Origin: Patescibacteria group bacterium
Lineage (GTDB): Bacteria > Patescibacteriota > Gracilibacteria > UBA1369
DNA: 59,578 nucleotides
Assembly: GCA_018825335.1 (NCBI GenBank)
Contig: JAHJEW010000051.1
Location: 1 to 59,578, forward strand
Reading direction: 5' to 3'
Positions 8,155 through 16,150 of this stretch are shown here, piece after piece; position 1 is the stretch's first letter; every line of letters starts with the position of its first letter. The position numbers and the translations under genes are program-made. Under the pieces are notes generated by a model. The model made no database searches, was not told the DNA's origin, and was given only the letters and a program-made list of their open reading frames with translations.

Positions 8155-10197
8155 ATGCCAAAAAATACACCGAAACAAGAACAATCCGGAATCTTAAAAG
8201 ACGCCAAAATGCCGCTGCAGCTATGCCGTGGAACCGTCCATAAAATCAACGGCAAAAAAGTCGAAAACTGCTGGGGAAAGCCAATACCGGAAGGCAACTC
8301 CGGCGCGCTGTATATTGGAAAAACGATTATCGAACCAATTTCCACCAGAATAAGAGCGGTTCTAACGGGCAAAGAACCAGGCCCGCAAAACATTTATTCG
8401 GAGGAATTCATTCAAAGCGCGCTGGAAAACCTGGGGCCGCATTTAAGAATTGGAAATAAAATTTGCATTGTGCAGGCGCGTTGTCTTAGCGAAATTTTCA
8501 ACGGCCCCACGGACACGGAAAACGCCCTTACAATAGAGCGGCAACGTGATTTTATCCGGAAAATTGCGAAAAAAATCGGCATAAAAGAGGAGCAACTGGA
8601 ATTTATAGATCTGGAAGATCAGGTGCGCCACTCCCAGCTTTTTTTGGCTGTAAGGATGTCAATAGATCCGGCAACGGGAAAATTTGATCCTGAAATGGCT
8701 TTTGGCGCAGACAGGGACGAGGATGAAAAAAATGAACCGTTCAGATGGCCGGAATCCGTTTCTCTGGACATCGCCAAATGCCTTTATGAAGCATACAAAG
8801 CCCATCCGGAGTTTGCGGACCTGTTCAGGGAAACAATTCCTAAAGGTCTGGCGGGCGACCGGGAAGATCAAAGCGATCAGCAAAACTACTATTCCCTTGT
8901 GGAAATCGCATGCAGAATTGCGGATCTAAAACACGGAACAAGCTTTCAATGCGGCGCCGGCAGGCAGGCGCGCTACGATAAAATCATTGAGGATCTTCGG
9001 AGAGGGGAAAAAGGACAATTCAAAAAATACCGCGAATTGAAGCCAATATTTGATCTATTAAAAGGAGCCACATTTCAAACATTGCACTTCTTCACGGATG
9101 CCGATTACAGAGGAAAAAAACTGCGCAGAACCAGGGCGCGAACCAAAATAGCCGCCATGGCCGCCATTGGTTTAACCACCCTTGGCACGGCTGCATTCCA
9201 CTCATGCACGTCAGAAATGAGGCAGAGGGAAGAGCAGGAACAACTAATGGAGGAAAAAATCCGGGAGGGAACCAGGCATATAAGATTCAGATTCGAAGGT
9301 TTTTTCATGGATGAACAGGAAAATGTAAAAATGACTTTATCGATTGCAAATTCGGTTCTGGGTAGATTGAAGGAACGCTATCAGATGGGCATATTCATGA
9401 ATAGCGAGCTTAAACCTCTGGTGATAGAGTTTCTTCTGGCAAGCACCGGTCTGTTGCAGCAGGCAAATCAGGACGCGGGAGTGGTAAACGAACTGGCCGA
9501 TCTTTTTGTAAAAAAACATTCACTGTTTCTGGCCCAAAAAGGATTGAATACGACGCAACCTTTCGCCAATTTTACGCCGTACATGGACAAAATCAAAGAA
9601 GCTGCGGTCGGCATGGACGATTTTCAGCTCAATACAATTCTTGCCTCACCCAACCCGGGTAATTTCGACGACGTTGAATCAGTAAACGATCTACATCTAA
9701 AAAAAATCGGAAAATTCACACCATCGGTTCAGTACGGATGGACGCAAACTTTATATATATACGAAAAAAACGGGGAAACCCACATCCTGGGCCGCGACAT
9801 GAGTAAAGAAGATCCAAAAACGGTGGACAGGGTTTTTACGGCTAAAGAAGGGCGCGAGCTGGCACAACAATTCCTTAGCGGATTGCGCAAATACGACACT
9901 CTGCAGATAGCCGACTTAAGGTCGACTCTTTCCAACATGTGCTATAACAAATACAACCCCGGACCAAAAGAAAAAAGTGAGCCGGCCGAATCAAATCCGT
10001 ACAGCCCGTACACGTTTCATTACAAAGATTCACTCGGCGAGTTTGATTATTACCTGCGGCAATCTTACTTCATGGACAAAACAATCAATCACTCCATAGA
10101 CATTATACTTGCGCGCCGCCCCGGAGAGTCGCAATATACATACGAAACAGGCATGGAAGTCGCCCGAAAATACTGTAATATCATGAAATACAGATGA
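8155..10197 (+). CDS. Unknown single-pass membrane protein, 680 aa
   Basis: No family is recognised. A cytosolic-looking N-terminal region of about 325 residues contains NYYSLVEIACRIADLKHGTS and GAGRQARYDKII. It is followed by a basic patch (KKLRRTRARTK) and one hydrophobic helix (about 331-349, AAMAAIGLTTLGTAAF), then a charged, helical C-terminal region of about 320 residues that would lie outside the cell if the positive-inside rule holds. The ATG at 8155 is preferred over an in-frame TTG at 8137 because it follows the promoter at a normal distance. The stop overlaps the start of a TrmB-like regulator (ATGA), so the two genes form an operon and probably share a process. Confidence 0.7.
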   Translation: MPKNTPKQEQSGILKDAKMPLQLCRGTVHKINGKKVENCWGKPIPEGNSGALYIGKTIIEPISTRIRAVLTGKEPGPQNIYSEEFIQSALENLGPHLRIGNKICIVQARCLSEIFNGPTDTENALTIERQRDFIRKIAKKIGIKEEQLEFIDLEDQVRHSQLFLAVRMSIDPATGKFDPEMAFGADRDEDEKNEPFRWPESVSLDIAKCLYEAYKAHPEFADLFRETIPKGLAGDREDQSDQQNYYSLVEIACRIADLKHGTSFQCGAGRQARYDKIIEDLRRGEKGQFKKYRELKPIFDLLKGATFQTLHFFTDADYRGKKLRRTRARTKIAAMAAIGLTTLGTAAFHSCTSEMRQREEQEQLMEEKIREGTRHIRFRFEGFFMDEQENVKMTLSIANSVLGRLKERYQMGIFMNSELKPLVIEFLLASTGLLQQANQDAGVVNELADLFVKKHSLFLAQKGLNTTQPFANFTPYMDKIKEAAVGMDDFQLNTILASPNPGNFDDVESVNDLHLKKIGKFTPSVQYGWTQTLYIYEKNGETHILGRDMSKEDPKTVDRVFTAKEGRELAQQFLSGLRKYDTLQIADLRSTLSNMCYNKYNPGPKEKSEPAESNPYSPYTFHYKDSLGEFDYYLRQSYFMDKTINHSIDIILARRPGESQYTYETGMEVARKYCNIMKYR

Positions 10198-10964
10198 CCC
10201 AAAAACAGCAAATAATTCAGCTCTTGCGCAGAATCGGACTCACCGAAAGTGAAGCCGAACTCTATTTTACCGCGCATAAATACCCGAAACTGACCCTCTC
10301 CGAGCTGCAGAAGAAAACCAATTATTCAACAGCCTCGGTGTACAGAGCCTTCGACAATCTTTACAATCTGGGATTTCTAACAGCATCCCATGAAAACTGG
10401 AAGAAAAATATTGAGGCCGTGTCACTGAAAACCATAAGTGAAAAACTGGCCTGCGAGCAGCGAAAACTAAGAAAAATCGAATTAAAATTCAAACAACTGG
10501 ACAGCCTTATTAACTTCTCCCTGGACGGAGACATGGAAGATCCGCTGGAAATCCACACAGACAAAAACAAAGTCGCGGACAGCTATTTTCAGATTTTAAG
10601 TGAAGATGCATCGAACATGCGGGTATTCGGTTCCGCGGAAAGGCTGATAGACATTTTCGGCTCCGATCTGGAGCGCGCCTTTGTGAATATTAGAAGAAAA
10701 AAAGGAATAAAATGCGACGTCGTTTTAACAGAAAGCGGAGATTACGCAAAAGAACTTATGGCTTCCGAAGGCCGCGAACTGCGAAACACGAAAATCAAAG
10801 TCAGCCCCTCGTTGCAGGATACGATGTGTTACATAAGCGGACAAAAAGCCACAATTCTGCAAAAAAACAAAAACGGTGAAGACAGGGCGGTAGTAATTAA
10901 AGACCCTGCGCTGGTTAAAATGCAGGAAAAATTATTCGATTCCCTCTGGGGAAATTCACCTTAA
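10194..10964 (+). CDS. TrmB-family transcriptional regulator
   Basis: 256 aa. Residues about 5-70 form a winged helix typical of TrmB proteins (LLRRIGLTESEAELYF, then LSELQKKTNYSTASVYRAFDNL). A coiled-coil linker (about 82-105) and a C-terminal domain resembling the phospholipase-D-like effector region of the family (FGSAERLIDIFGSDL, IKCDVVLTESGD) follow. TrmB proteins usually sense sugars or other ligands; the ligand here is unknown. Its start overlaps the stop of the 8155 membrane protein. A hairpin terminator overlaps its own stop codon. Confidence 0.82.
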   Translation: MTQKQQIIQLLRRIGLTESEAELYFTAHKYPKLTLSELQKKTNYSTASVYRAFDNLYNLGFLTASHENWKKNIEAVSLKTISEKLACEQRKLRKIELKFKQLDSLINFSLDGDMEDPLEIHTDKNKVADSYFQILSEDASNMRVFGSAERLIDIFGSDLERAFVNIRRKKGIKCDVVLTESGDYAKELMASEGRELRNTKIKVSPSLQDTMCYISGQKATILQKNKNGEDRAVVIKDPALVKMQEKLFDSLWGNSP

Positions 10965-10977
10965 AGGTGAACTTTTT
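10955..10977 (+). terminator. Rho-independent terminator after the TrmB-like gene
   Basis: TTCACCT-TAA-AGGTGAA followed by CTTTTT. The loop contains the stop codon of the TrmB-like gene. Confidence 0.65.
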
Positions 10978-11035
10978 CTCAAATCAATGAGAAAAGCCGC
11001 AGGTTGGGAAGCGCTTTGAATAAAGGAAAAGAGAC

Positions 11036-11063
11036 CGCGGCCGGCGCGCGCGCGGCCATTTTT
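11036..11063 (+). terminator. GC-rich hairpin with T-run
   Basis: GGCCG (11039-11043) pairs with CGGCC (11053-11057) across an alternating GC loop, and ATTTTT follows. It is probably a second terminator insulating the D-G array. The remainder of 10978-11149 holds only this hairpin and the palindromes before paralog D. Confidence 0.45.
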
Positions 11064-11103
11064 GACAAATTCCAAAACCGATCTATTTTAATATCCTAAA
11101 AAA

Positions 11104-11140
11104 CTAACCGACAAGCCTTGTTGACCGACAACGCTTGTCG
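11104..11140. repeat. Palindrome copies 2 and 3, with a copy of paralog B's 3' flank
   Basis: GACAAGCCTTGTTGAC (11110-11125) is followed directly by GACAACGCTTGTC (11127-11139). The stretch from ACTAACCGACAAG to TTGTTGAC matches the end and 3' flank of paralog B (4492-4513) except for one base. No family gene ends here, so this may be the leftover 3' boundary of a lost copy. The second palindrome lies within the short leader of paralog D. Confidence 0.6.
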
Positions 11141-11149
11141 CCAAATACC

Positions 11150-12790
11150 ATGAACAAAACCTGCGAAACCTGCGGAGAAAATTTTATCCTCTCCGATCTG
11201 GAAATACGGCAATACAAAAAAAACGACGTTACGCCGCTGCCAATATGCTTTCCCTGCCAGCATAAACACAGGCTTTCATTCCGCAACGAAAGAACCCTAT
11301 ACACAAGAAAATGCGATGGCACGGGAGAAAGTATTATCACCATCTATGCGCCGGACAGCCCATACAAGGTATACAAAAACGAATACTGGTACAGCGACAA
11401 ATGGGATCCAATGGAGTACGGAATGGATTTTGACTTCAACCGACCTTTCTTCGATCAGTTGCGCGAGCTAAATCGCAAAGTGCCAAGAGTGGCTTTAATC
11501 AACTTAAAACACGAAAACAGCGACTACTGCAACATGGCAGTCGGCAACAAAAACTGCTACCTGGTCTTTGGCGGCGACTACGACGAAGACTGTATGTACA
11601 TGACATTAAGCTTTTTCTGCAGGGACTGTCTGGACGCCGACTACAGCAACAAAAACGAACTAACCTACATGGCGGACAACACCATGGACTGCTACGACTG
11701 CCAATATATATGGGATTCAAGAAACTGCACAAACTGCTATTTCAGCACCGATTTAAGCGGGTGCACCGAATGTATTTTCTGTAATAATTTACAGAATAAA
11801 TCCTATTGCATAGAAAATAAACAGTACACAAAAGAAGAATATTTAAGGAAGAAAGCAGAAATTCTGGATGGCAGCTACGCGACGCAAAGGAAAAACTGGG
11901 AAAAATTCAGGCATCTCCGCGAAAGCAGAATTGTAAAATACGCCCACATTATGGCCTCCGAAAACTGCACAGGCGATTATATTAAAAACTCAAAAAACTG
12001 CACCAGCTGTTTTGACTGCAGCAACAGCGAAGACGTGTCCGAATCAGTATTTCTGGAAGGAGCAAAAGACGGCTTTAACATAAGCTTTTTAGGACATAAA
12101 TCCGAACTGACCTACAACTGTATTAGCGTAATAACCTCCAGTAACATTTTCGGCAGCTACTTTATTAGCGACAGTAGCGACATTTTTTACTCCGAAATGT
12201 GCCTAAACAGCCAGGATCTTTTCGGATGCCAAGGCCTGCGCCGCAAAAAATACTGCATCCTAAACAAGCAGTACACCAAAGAAGAGTACCAAAAAATGGT
12301 ACCGAAAATAATTGAGCACATGAAAAAAACAGGAGAATGGGGACGATTCCTGCCAAAAGATTTTTCGGCATTTGCCTATAACGAGGGAACCGGCATGCGT
12401 TATTTCCCGCTGACAAAAGAGCAGGCGCTGCAGCAGGGTTTCCGCTGGAGAGACGAAGATGCCAAATCTTTCACGCCACAAACCTATGTTACTCCGGACA
12501 ACATTAAAGATGTACCGGACAGCATAACATCGGAAGTTTTAGCCTGCACCGATTGTAAAAAGAACTTCAAAATACTCCAGGCGGAGCTCCAGTTTTACAG
12601 GAAACTGAACATACCGGCGCCGCGCACATGCGCCGACTGCAGGCAAAAAGCAAGAAATACCTTAAGAAATCCATACGTCCTCCACCTACGCACCTGCAAA
12701 AAGTGCGCGGCGCCTATCCAGACCGCGTACGCCCCGGGCCGCCCCGAAACCGTATACTGCGAAAAATGCTACCTGAAAGAAGTCTACTAA
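11150..12790 (+). CDS. Cys-rich zinc-ribbon family protein, paralog D
   Basis: 546 aa from the ATG at 11150, which gives MNKTCETCGE and aligns with the starts of B, E, F and H; an in-frame TTG at 11135 would add five residues. Ribbon 1 is intact (CETC...CFPC). Finger 1 is lost on both sides: CDGTGE replaces CDLCGK and KNEY replaces CxxC. YWYSDKWD, DFDFNRPFFDQL, both solenoid halves, IIEHMKKTGEWG, ribbon 2 (CTDC...CADCRQ) and finger 2 (CKKC-x17-CEKC) are intact. It is the first gene of a five-gene head-to-tail run; paralog E starts only 8 nt after its stop, so those two are almost certainly co-transcribed. Confidence 0.9.
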   Translation: MNKTCETCGENFILSDLEIRQYKKNDVTPLPICFPCQHKHRLSFRNERTLYTRKCDGTGESIITIYAPDSPYKVYKNEYWYSDKWDPMEYGMDFDFNRPFFDQLRELNRKVPRVALINLKHENSDYCNMAVGNKNCYLVFGGDYDEDCMYMTLSFFCRDCLDADYSNKNELTYMADNTMDCYDCQYIWDSRNCTNCYFSTDLSGCTECIFCNNLQNKSYCIENKQYTKEEYLRKKAEILDGSYATQRKNWEKFRHLRESRIVKYAHIMASENCTGDYIKNSKNCTSCFDCSNSEDVSESVFLEGAKDGFNISFLGHKSELTYNCISVITSSNIFGSYFISDSSDIFYSEMCLNSQDLFGCQGLRRKKYCILNKQYTKEEYQKMVPKIIEHMKKTGEWGRFLPKDFSAFAYNEGTGMRYFPLTKEQALQQGFRWRDEDAKSFTPQTYVTPDNIKDVPDSITSEVLACTDCKKNFKILQAELQFYRKLNIPAPRTCADCRQKARNTLRNPYVLHLRTCKKCAAPIQTAYAPGRPETVYCEKCYLKEVY

Positions 12791-12797
12791 AAAAACC

Positions 12798-14423
12798 ATG
12801 CAAAAAACCTGCCGCCAGTGCGCAAAACAATTCAAAATCACTCGGGAAGATCTGGAACATCTGGACAAAGTCAGCCCAATAATCGGCGGCCAAAAGCAGC
12901 AAATCCTACCGCCTACCCTCTGCCAGGACTGCCGTAGGCAAAGGCGTCTGGCCTTCAGAAACGAACAATACATCTACCTCCGCAAGTGCGACCTTTGCAA
13001 AACGGATATCATTACTATCTATTCACCGGACAAACCGCTGCCCGTATACTGCAGCAAATGCTGGTGGGGCGACGACTGGGACCCACTTGAATGCGGCCGG
13101 AACTTTGATTTTTCCAGACCTTTTTTCGATCAATTCAAAGAACTGTCAGCAAAAGTCCCCGTGCCGCCCAACATGGTTTTTTCGTCCGAAAACTGCGAAT
13201 ACTGCGGCTTCTGCGTCAACTCCAGAAACAGCTATTTATCCAGCCGCGTCGGTGACAGTGAAGACATCTATTACTCATACCTGGCCGTCGGATCGCAAAA
13301 CTGCACAGACTGCTACAATATCATAAACTGCCAGCTCTGCTACGAATGCATCGATTGCTGGAACTGCTACGCTACCGTTTTCAGTCGTCTTTGCAAAACC
13401 ACCAGTGACTCCGCTTTTTGTTACGATTGCATAGGATGCAAAAACTGTTTCGGATGCTTTGGCCTGCGAAACGCCGAGTACTATTTCTTCAATCAAAAAT
13501 GCAGCAAAGAGGAATATGAAAAGAAGGTGCGCGCCCTGCAGCTTGAAAAGCCGGAAAACCTTGAGCGCGCAAAAGAAATGTTCGAAAAATTCATACTGGA
13601 AAAACCACATCGTGCCACCATAATAAACAACTGCCAAAACGTTTCCGGCGATTTTATTGTCGATTCAAAGGATGCTCACGACTGCTACGACATCGAAAAA
13701 ATCGAATCCGCAAAAAACGTCTGGTCCAGCGAATATTCAAAAGACATTTACGATTGCGATTTCATATACGGCGGCGAAAAATGCTACGAAAACATGTCCA
13801 ACGCCAATAGTAACGGCATTTTATTTTCCGCGGTCGCCATTACCGGCGTAAACGACTGTCTTTACTCCGCATTGGTTTGCAACGGCACCCAAAACTGCTT
13901 TGGCTGCGCATCGCTCAAAAAACAAAAACACTGCATCCTCAACAAACAATACTCAAAGGAAGAGTATGAAAATCTTGTCCCCAAAATTATTGAGCACATG
14001 AAAAAAACAGGCGAATGGGGTGAATTTTTCCCGGCTACGCTTTCCAATTTCGCCTATAACGAAACCGTAGCCCAAAGCTATTTCCCGCTAACAAAAGAGC
14101 AGGCACTCACAAACGGCTTTATGTGGAAAGATAGGGAAACGCAGCAAAAACACGCCGCCGCGGAAAACCTAATAACCTGCAAAACCTGTAATAAACAGTT
14201 CAAACTCGTAGCCGCGGAAATAGAATTCTACAAAAAAATGCACCTGCCGCCCCCCGCAAAATGCCACGACTGCCGCCACGCCGCGCGAGGTGCTCTACGA
14301 AGACCCCGCCGCCTATACCCTCGCACCTGCGACAAATGCCAGGATCCCATACAAACCACATTTGCCCCAACCCGTCCCGAAACCGTATACTGCGAATCGT
14401 GCTACCTAAAAGAAGTTTATTAA
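12798..14423 (+). CDS. Cys-rich zinc-ribbon family protein, paralog E
   Basis: 541 aa with 43 cysteines (about 8 percent), the count I checked residue by residue. All four terminal zinc sites are intact: CRQC...CQDC, CDLC-x17-CSKC, CKTC...CHDCRH and CDKC-x17-CESC. The two central halves are easiest to compare here: each is a run of C/S-containing repeats of about 11-13 residues, capped by NCFGCFGLRNAEYY...SKEEYE and NCFGCASLKKQKHC...SKEEYE. This suggests an ancient internal duplication. A helical linker (about 245-275) joins the halves. No signal peptide or membrane helix is present. Confidence 0.9.
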   Translation: MQKTCRQCAKQFKITREDLEHLDKVSPIIGGQKQQILPPTLCQDCRRQRRLAFRNEQYIYLRKCDLCKTDIITIYSPDKPLPVYCSKCWWGDDWDPLECGRNFDFSRPFFDQFKELSAKVPVPPNMVFSSENCEYCGFCVNSRNSYLSSRVGDSEDIYYSYLAVGSQNCTDCYNIINCQLCYECIDCWNCYATVFSRLCKTTSDSAFCYDCIGCKNCFGCFGLRNAEYYFFNQKCSKEEYEKKVRALQLEKPENLERAKEMFEKFILEKPHRATIINNCQNVSGDFIVDSKDAHDCYDIEKIESAKNVWSSEYSKDIYDCDFIYGGEKCYENMSNANSNGILFSAVAITGVNDCLYSALVCNGTQNCFGCASLKKQKHCILNKQYSKEEYENLVPKIIEHMKKTGEWGEFFPATLSNFAYNETVAQSYFPLTKEQALTNGFMWKDRETQQKHAAAENLITCKTCNKQFKLVAAEIEFYKKMHLPPPAKCHDCRHAARGALRRPRRLYPRTCDKCQDPIQTTFAPTRPETVYCESCYLKEVY

Positions 14424-14425
14424 CC

Positions 14426-14438
14426 GACAACGCTTGTC
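14426..14438. repeat. Palindrome copy 4
   Basis: GACAACGCTTGTC, a perfect 13-base hairpin sequence (5-base arms), two bases after the TAA of paralog E and 22 nt before the ATG of paralog F. Confidence 0.6.
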
Positions 14439-14460
14439 TAACCGCTAACCACCGCAAACA

Positions 14461-16137
14461 ATGCAAAAATCCTGCCAAAAATGTAAAACACCGTTTGAAG
14501 TCTCCACATTCGAAAAAGACTTTCTACTTAAAATAAGCCCAAAAATCGGAGAAAAACAGTACATGATCCCGGAGCCGCAAATCTGCCCGGACTGCCGCCT
14601 TGCCGAAAGGACCGTCCAAAGAAACGAGCAAAATTTCTATCACAACAAGTCCGCAATATCAGGAAAACCACTGCTAGCCCTATACGCACCAAATACGCCC
14701 TGGGGCAAAGAGTACAAAGTCTATACCAAGGAAGAATGGAATAGCGACAACTGGGACGGCCTTGATTACGGCAAGAATTTCGATTTCAACAGGCCATTTT
14801 TTGAGCAGTATAAGGAACTGAACGACCAAATCCCAAAAGTGAACATGGTAACTGTAAGCAACGAAAATTCCCCATACACCACAGGCACCGCATATTGCAA
14901 AAATTGCCACCTAATAAACTGCTCGGAAAATTGCGAAGACTGCTATTACGGAAAACTTATTCAGGACTCAAGAGATGTAATAGATTCGGACTTCGTCTAC
15001 GACTCGGAGCTTTTATACCAATGCTTCAACGTGACAAAATGCTACGACTGCAAATACTTATCATACAGCCAAAACTGCTCCGGCTGTTCTTTCTCGGACA
15101 ATTTACGAGGATGCAAAAACTGCTTTCTATGCACAAACCTTGTAAACAAAGAATACCATTTCATGAATAAGCCGCTAAAAAAGGAAGAGTACGAAGCAAA
15201 AGTAAAAGAATTCATGAGCTCAACCGCCAATATCCAAAAGGCAAAAGAGCAATTGAAAAAACTTAGAGAACAGCGCACATACAAATACGCAAACGTCGTA
15301 AATTGCGAAAACTCAACCGGTGATTTCCTTACAAACTGTAAAAACTGCACCGACTGTTACGACGTAAACGACAGCGAAGATTGCAAATACGTCACCGTAG
15401 GAGTAAACGTAAAAGATCTGGTGGACTGCTCAAATATGTATTTAAAGCCGGAATTAAACTATCAAGTCCTTGGTACAATAGAAACATACAATGTTATTTT
15501 CGGAGTGTTCGTCTTTCACAGTCAGAATGTAATGTATAGTCAGTTTTGCTTTAACTCGCAAAATCTTTTTGGATGCAGCGGGCTAAGGCAAAAGAAATAT
15601 TGCATTTTAAACAAGCGGTATTCGCAGGAGGAGTACAATCAACTGGTGCCAAAAATAATTGAGCACATGCAGAAAACGGGTGAATGGGGAAGATTTTTCC
15701 CAATAGAAAGTTCACCCTTCGGATACAACGAAACCGTTGCAAATCAATATTTGCCACTCACAAAAGAAGAAGCATTAAAGCGGGGATACAAATGGAAAGA
15801 GCCCGACATGAAAGAATATAAAGCCCAAAACTGCAATGTCCCGGAAGAAATCGGCCAGGTGAAAGATGACATAATACAGGAAACTCTGGCCTGCAATAAC
15901 TGCTCAAAGAACTACAAAATCATTCCACAGGAACTGAAAAGATTAAGAACAATAGGCTTACCCATACCAACAAAGTGCCCCGACTGCAGACAAATGGAGA
16001 GAATGTCCATGCGCAATCCACGCCGCCTATATGCTCGTACCTGCGACCAATGCGCCGCCCCTATCCAAACCTCATTTGCCCCCTCCCGCCCAGAAACCGT
16101 ATACTGCGAAAAGTGCTATTTGAAAGAAGTTTATTAA
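14461..16137 (+). CDS. Cys-rich zinc-ribbon family protein, paralog F
   Basis: 558 aa. Ribbon 1 is intact (CQKC...CPDCR). Finger 1 has lost both pairs: SAISGKP stands where CDLCGK is expected and TKEE replaces the second CxxC, with a small insertion (TPWGKEYKVY) in the connecting loop. WNSDNWD, DFNRPFFEQY, the central halves, IIEHMQKTGEWG, ribbon 2 (CNNC...CPDCRQ) and finger 2 (CDQC-x17-CEKC) are kept. The 3' end shares a 38-base identical block with paralog G (16078-16115 and 17750-17787), which points to recent gene conversion. It lies 13 nt upstream of G. Confidence 0.9.
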   Translation: MQKSCQKCKTPFEVSTFEKDFLLKISPKIGEKQYMIPEPQICPDCRLAERTVQRNEQNFYHNKSAISGKPLLALYAPNTPWGKEYKVYTKEEWNSDNWDGLDYGKNFDFNRPFFEQYKELNDQIPKVNMVTVSNENSPYTTGTAYCKNCHLINCSENCEDCYYGKLIQDSRDVIDSDFVYDSELLYQCFNVTKCYDCKYLSYSQNCSGCSFSDNLRGCKNCFLCTNLVNKEYHFMNKPLKKEEYEAKVKEFMSSTANIQKAKEQLKKLREQRTYKYANVVNCENSTGDFLTNCKNCTDCYDVNDSEDCKYVTVGVNVKDLVDCSNMYLKPELNYQVLGTIETYNVIFGVFVFHSQNVMYSQFCFNSQNLFGCSGLRQKKYCILNKRYSQEEYNQLVPKIIEHMQKTGEWGRFFPIESSPFGYNETVANQYLPLTKEEALKRGYKWKEPDMKEYKAQNCNVPEEIGQVKDDIIQETLACNNCSKNYKIIPQELKRLRTIGLPIPTKCPDCRQMERMSMRNPRRLYARTCDQCAAPIQTSFAPSRPETVYCEKCYLKEVY

Positions 16138-16150
16138 TCGTGCGTAAGCT

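Noticed and set aside
8155..10197. YSLVE (Y-x3-E) in the unknown 680-aa protein recalls the catalytic pair of cyclodipeptide synthases
   Set aside because: The required N-terminal serine motif and the overall size and order do not fit; a five-residue match is too weak.
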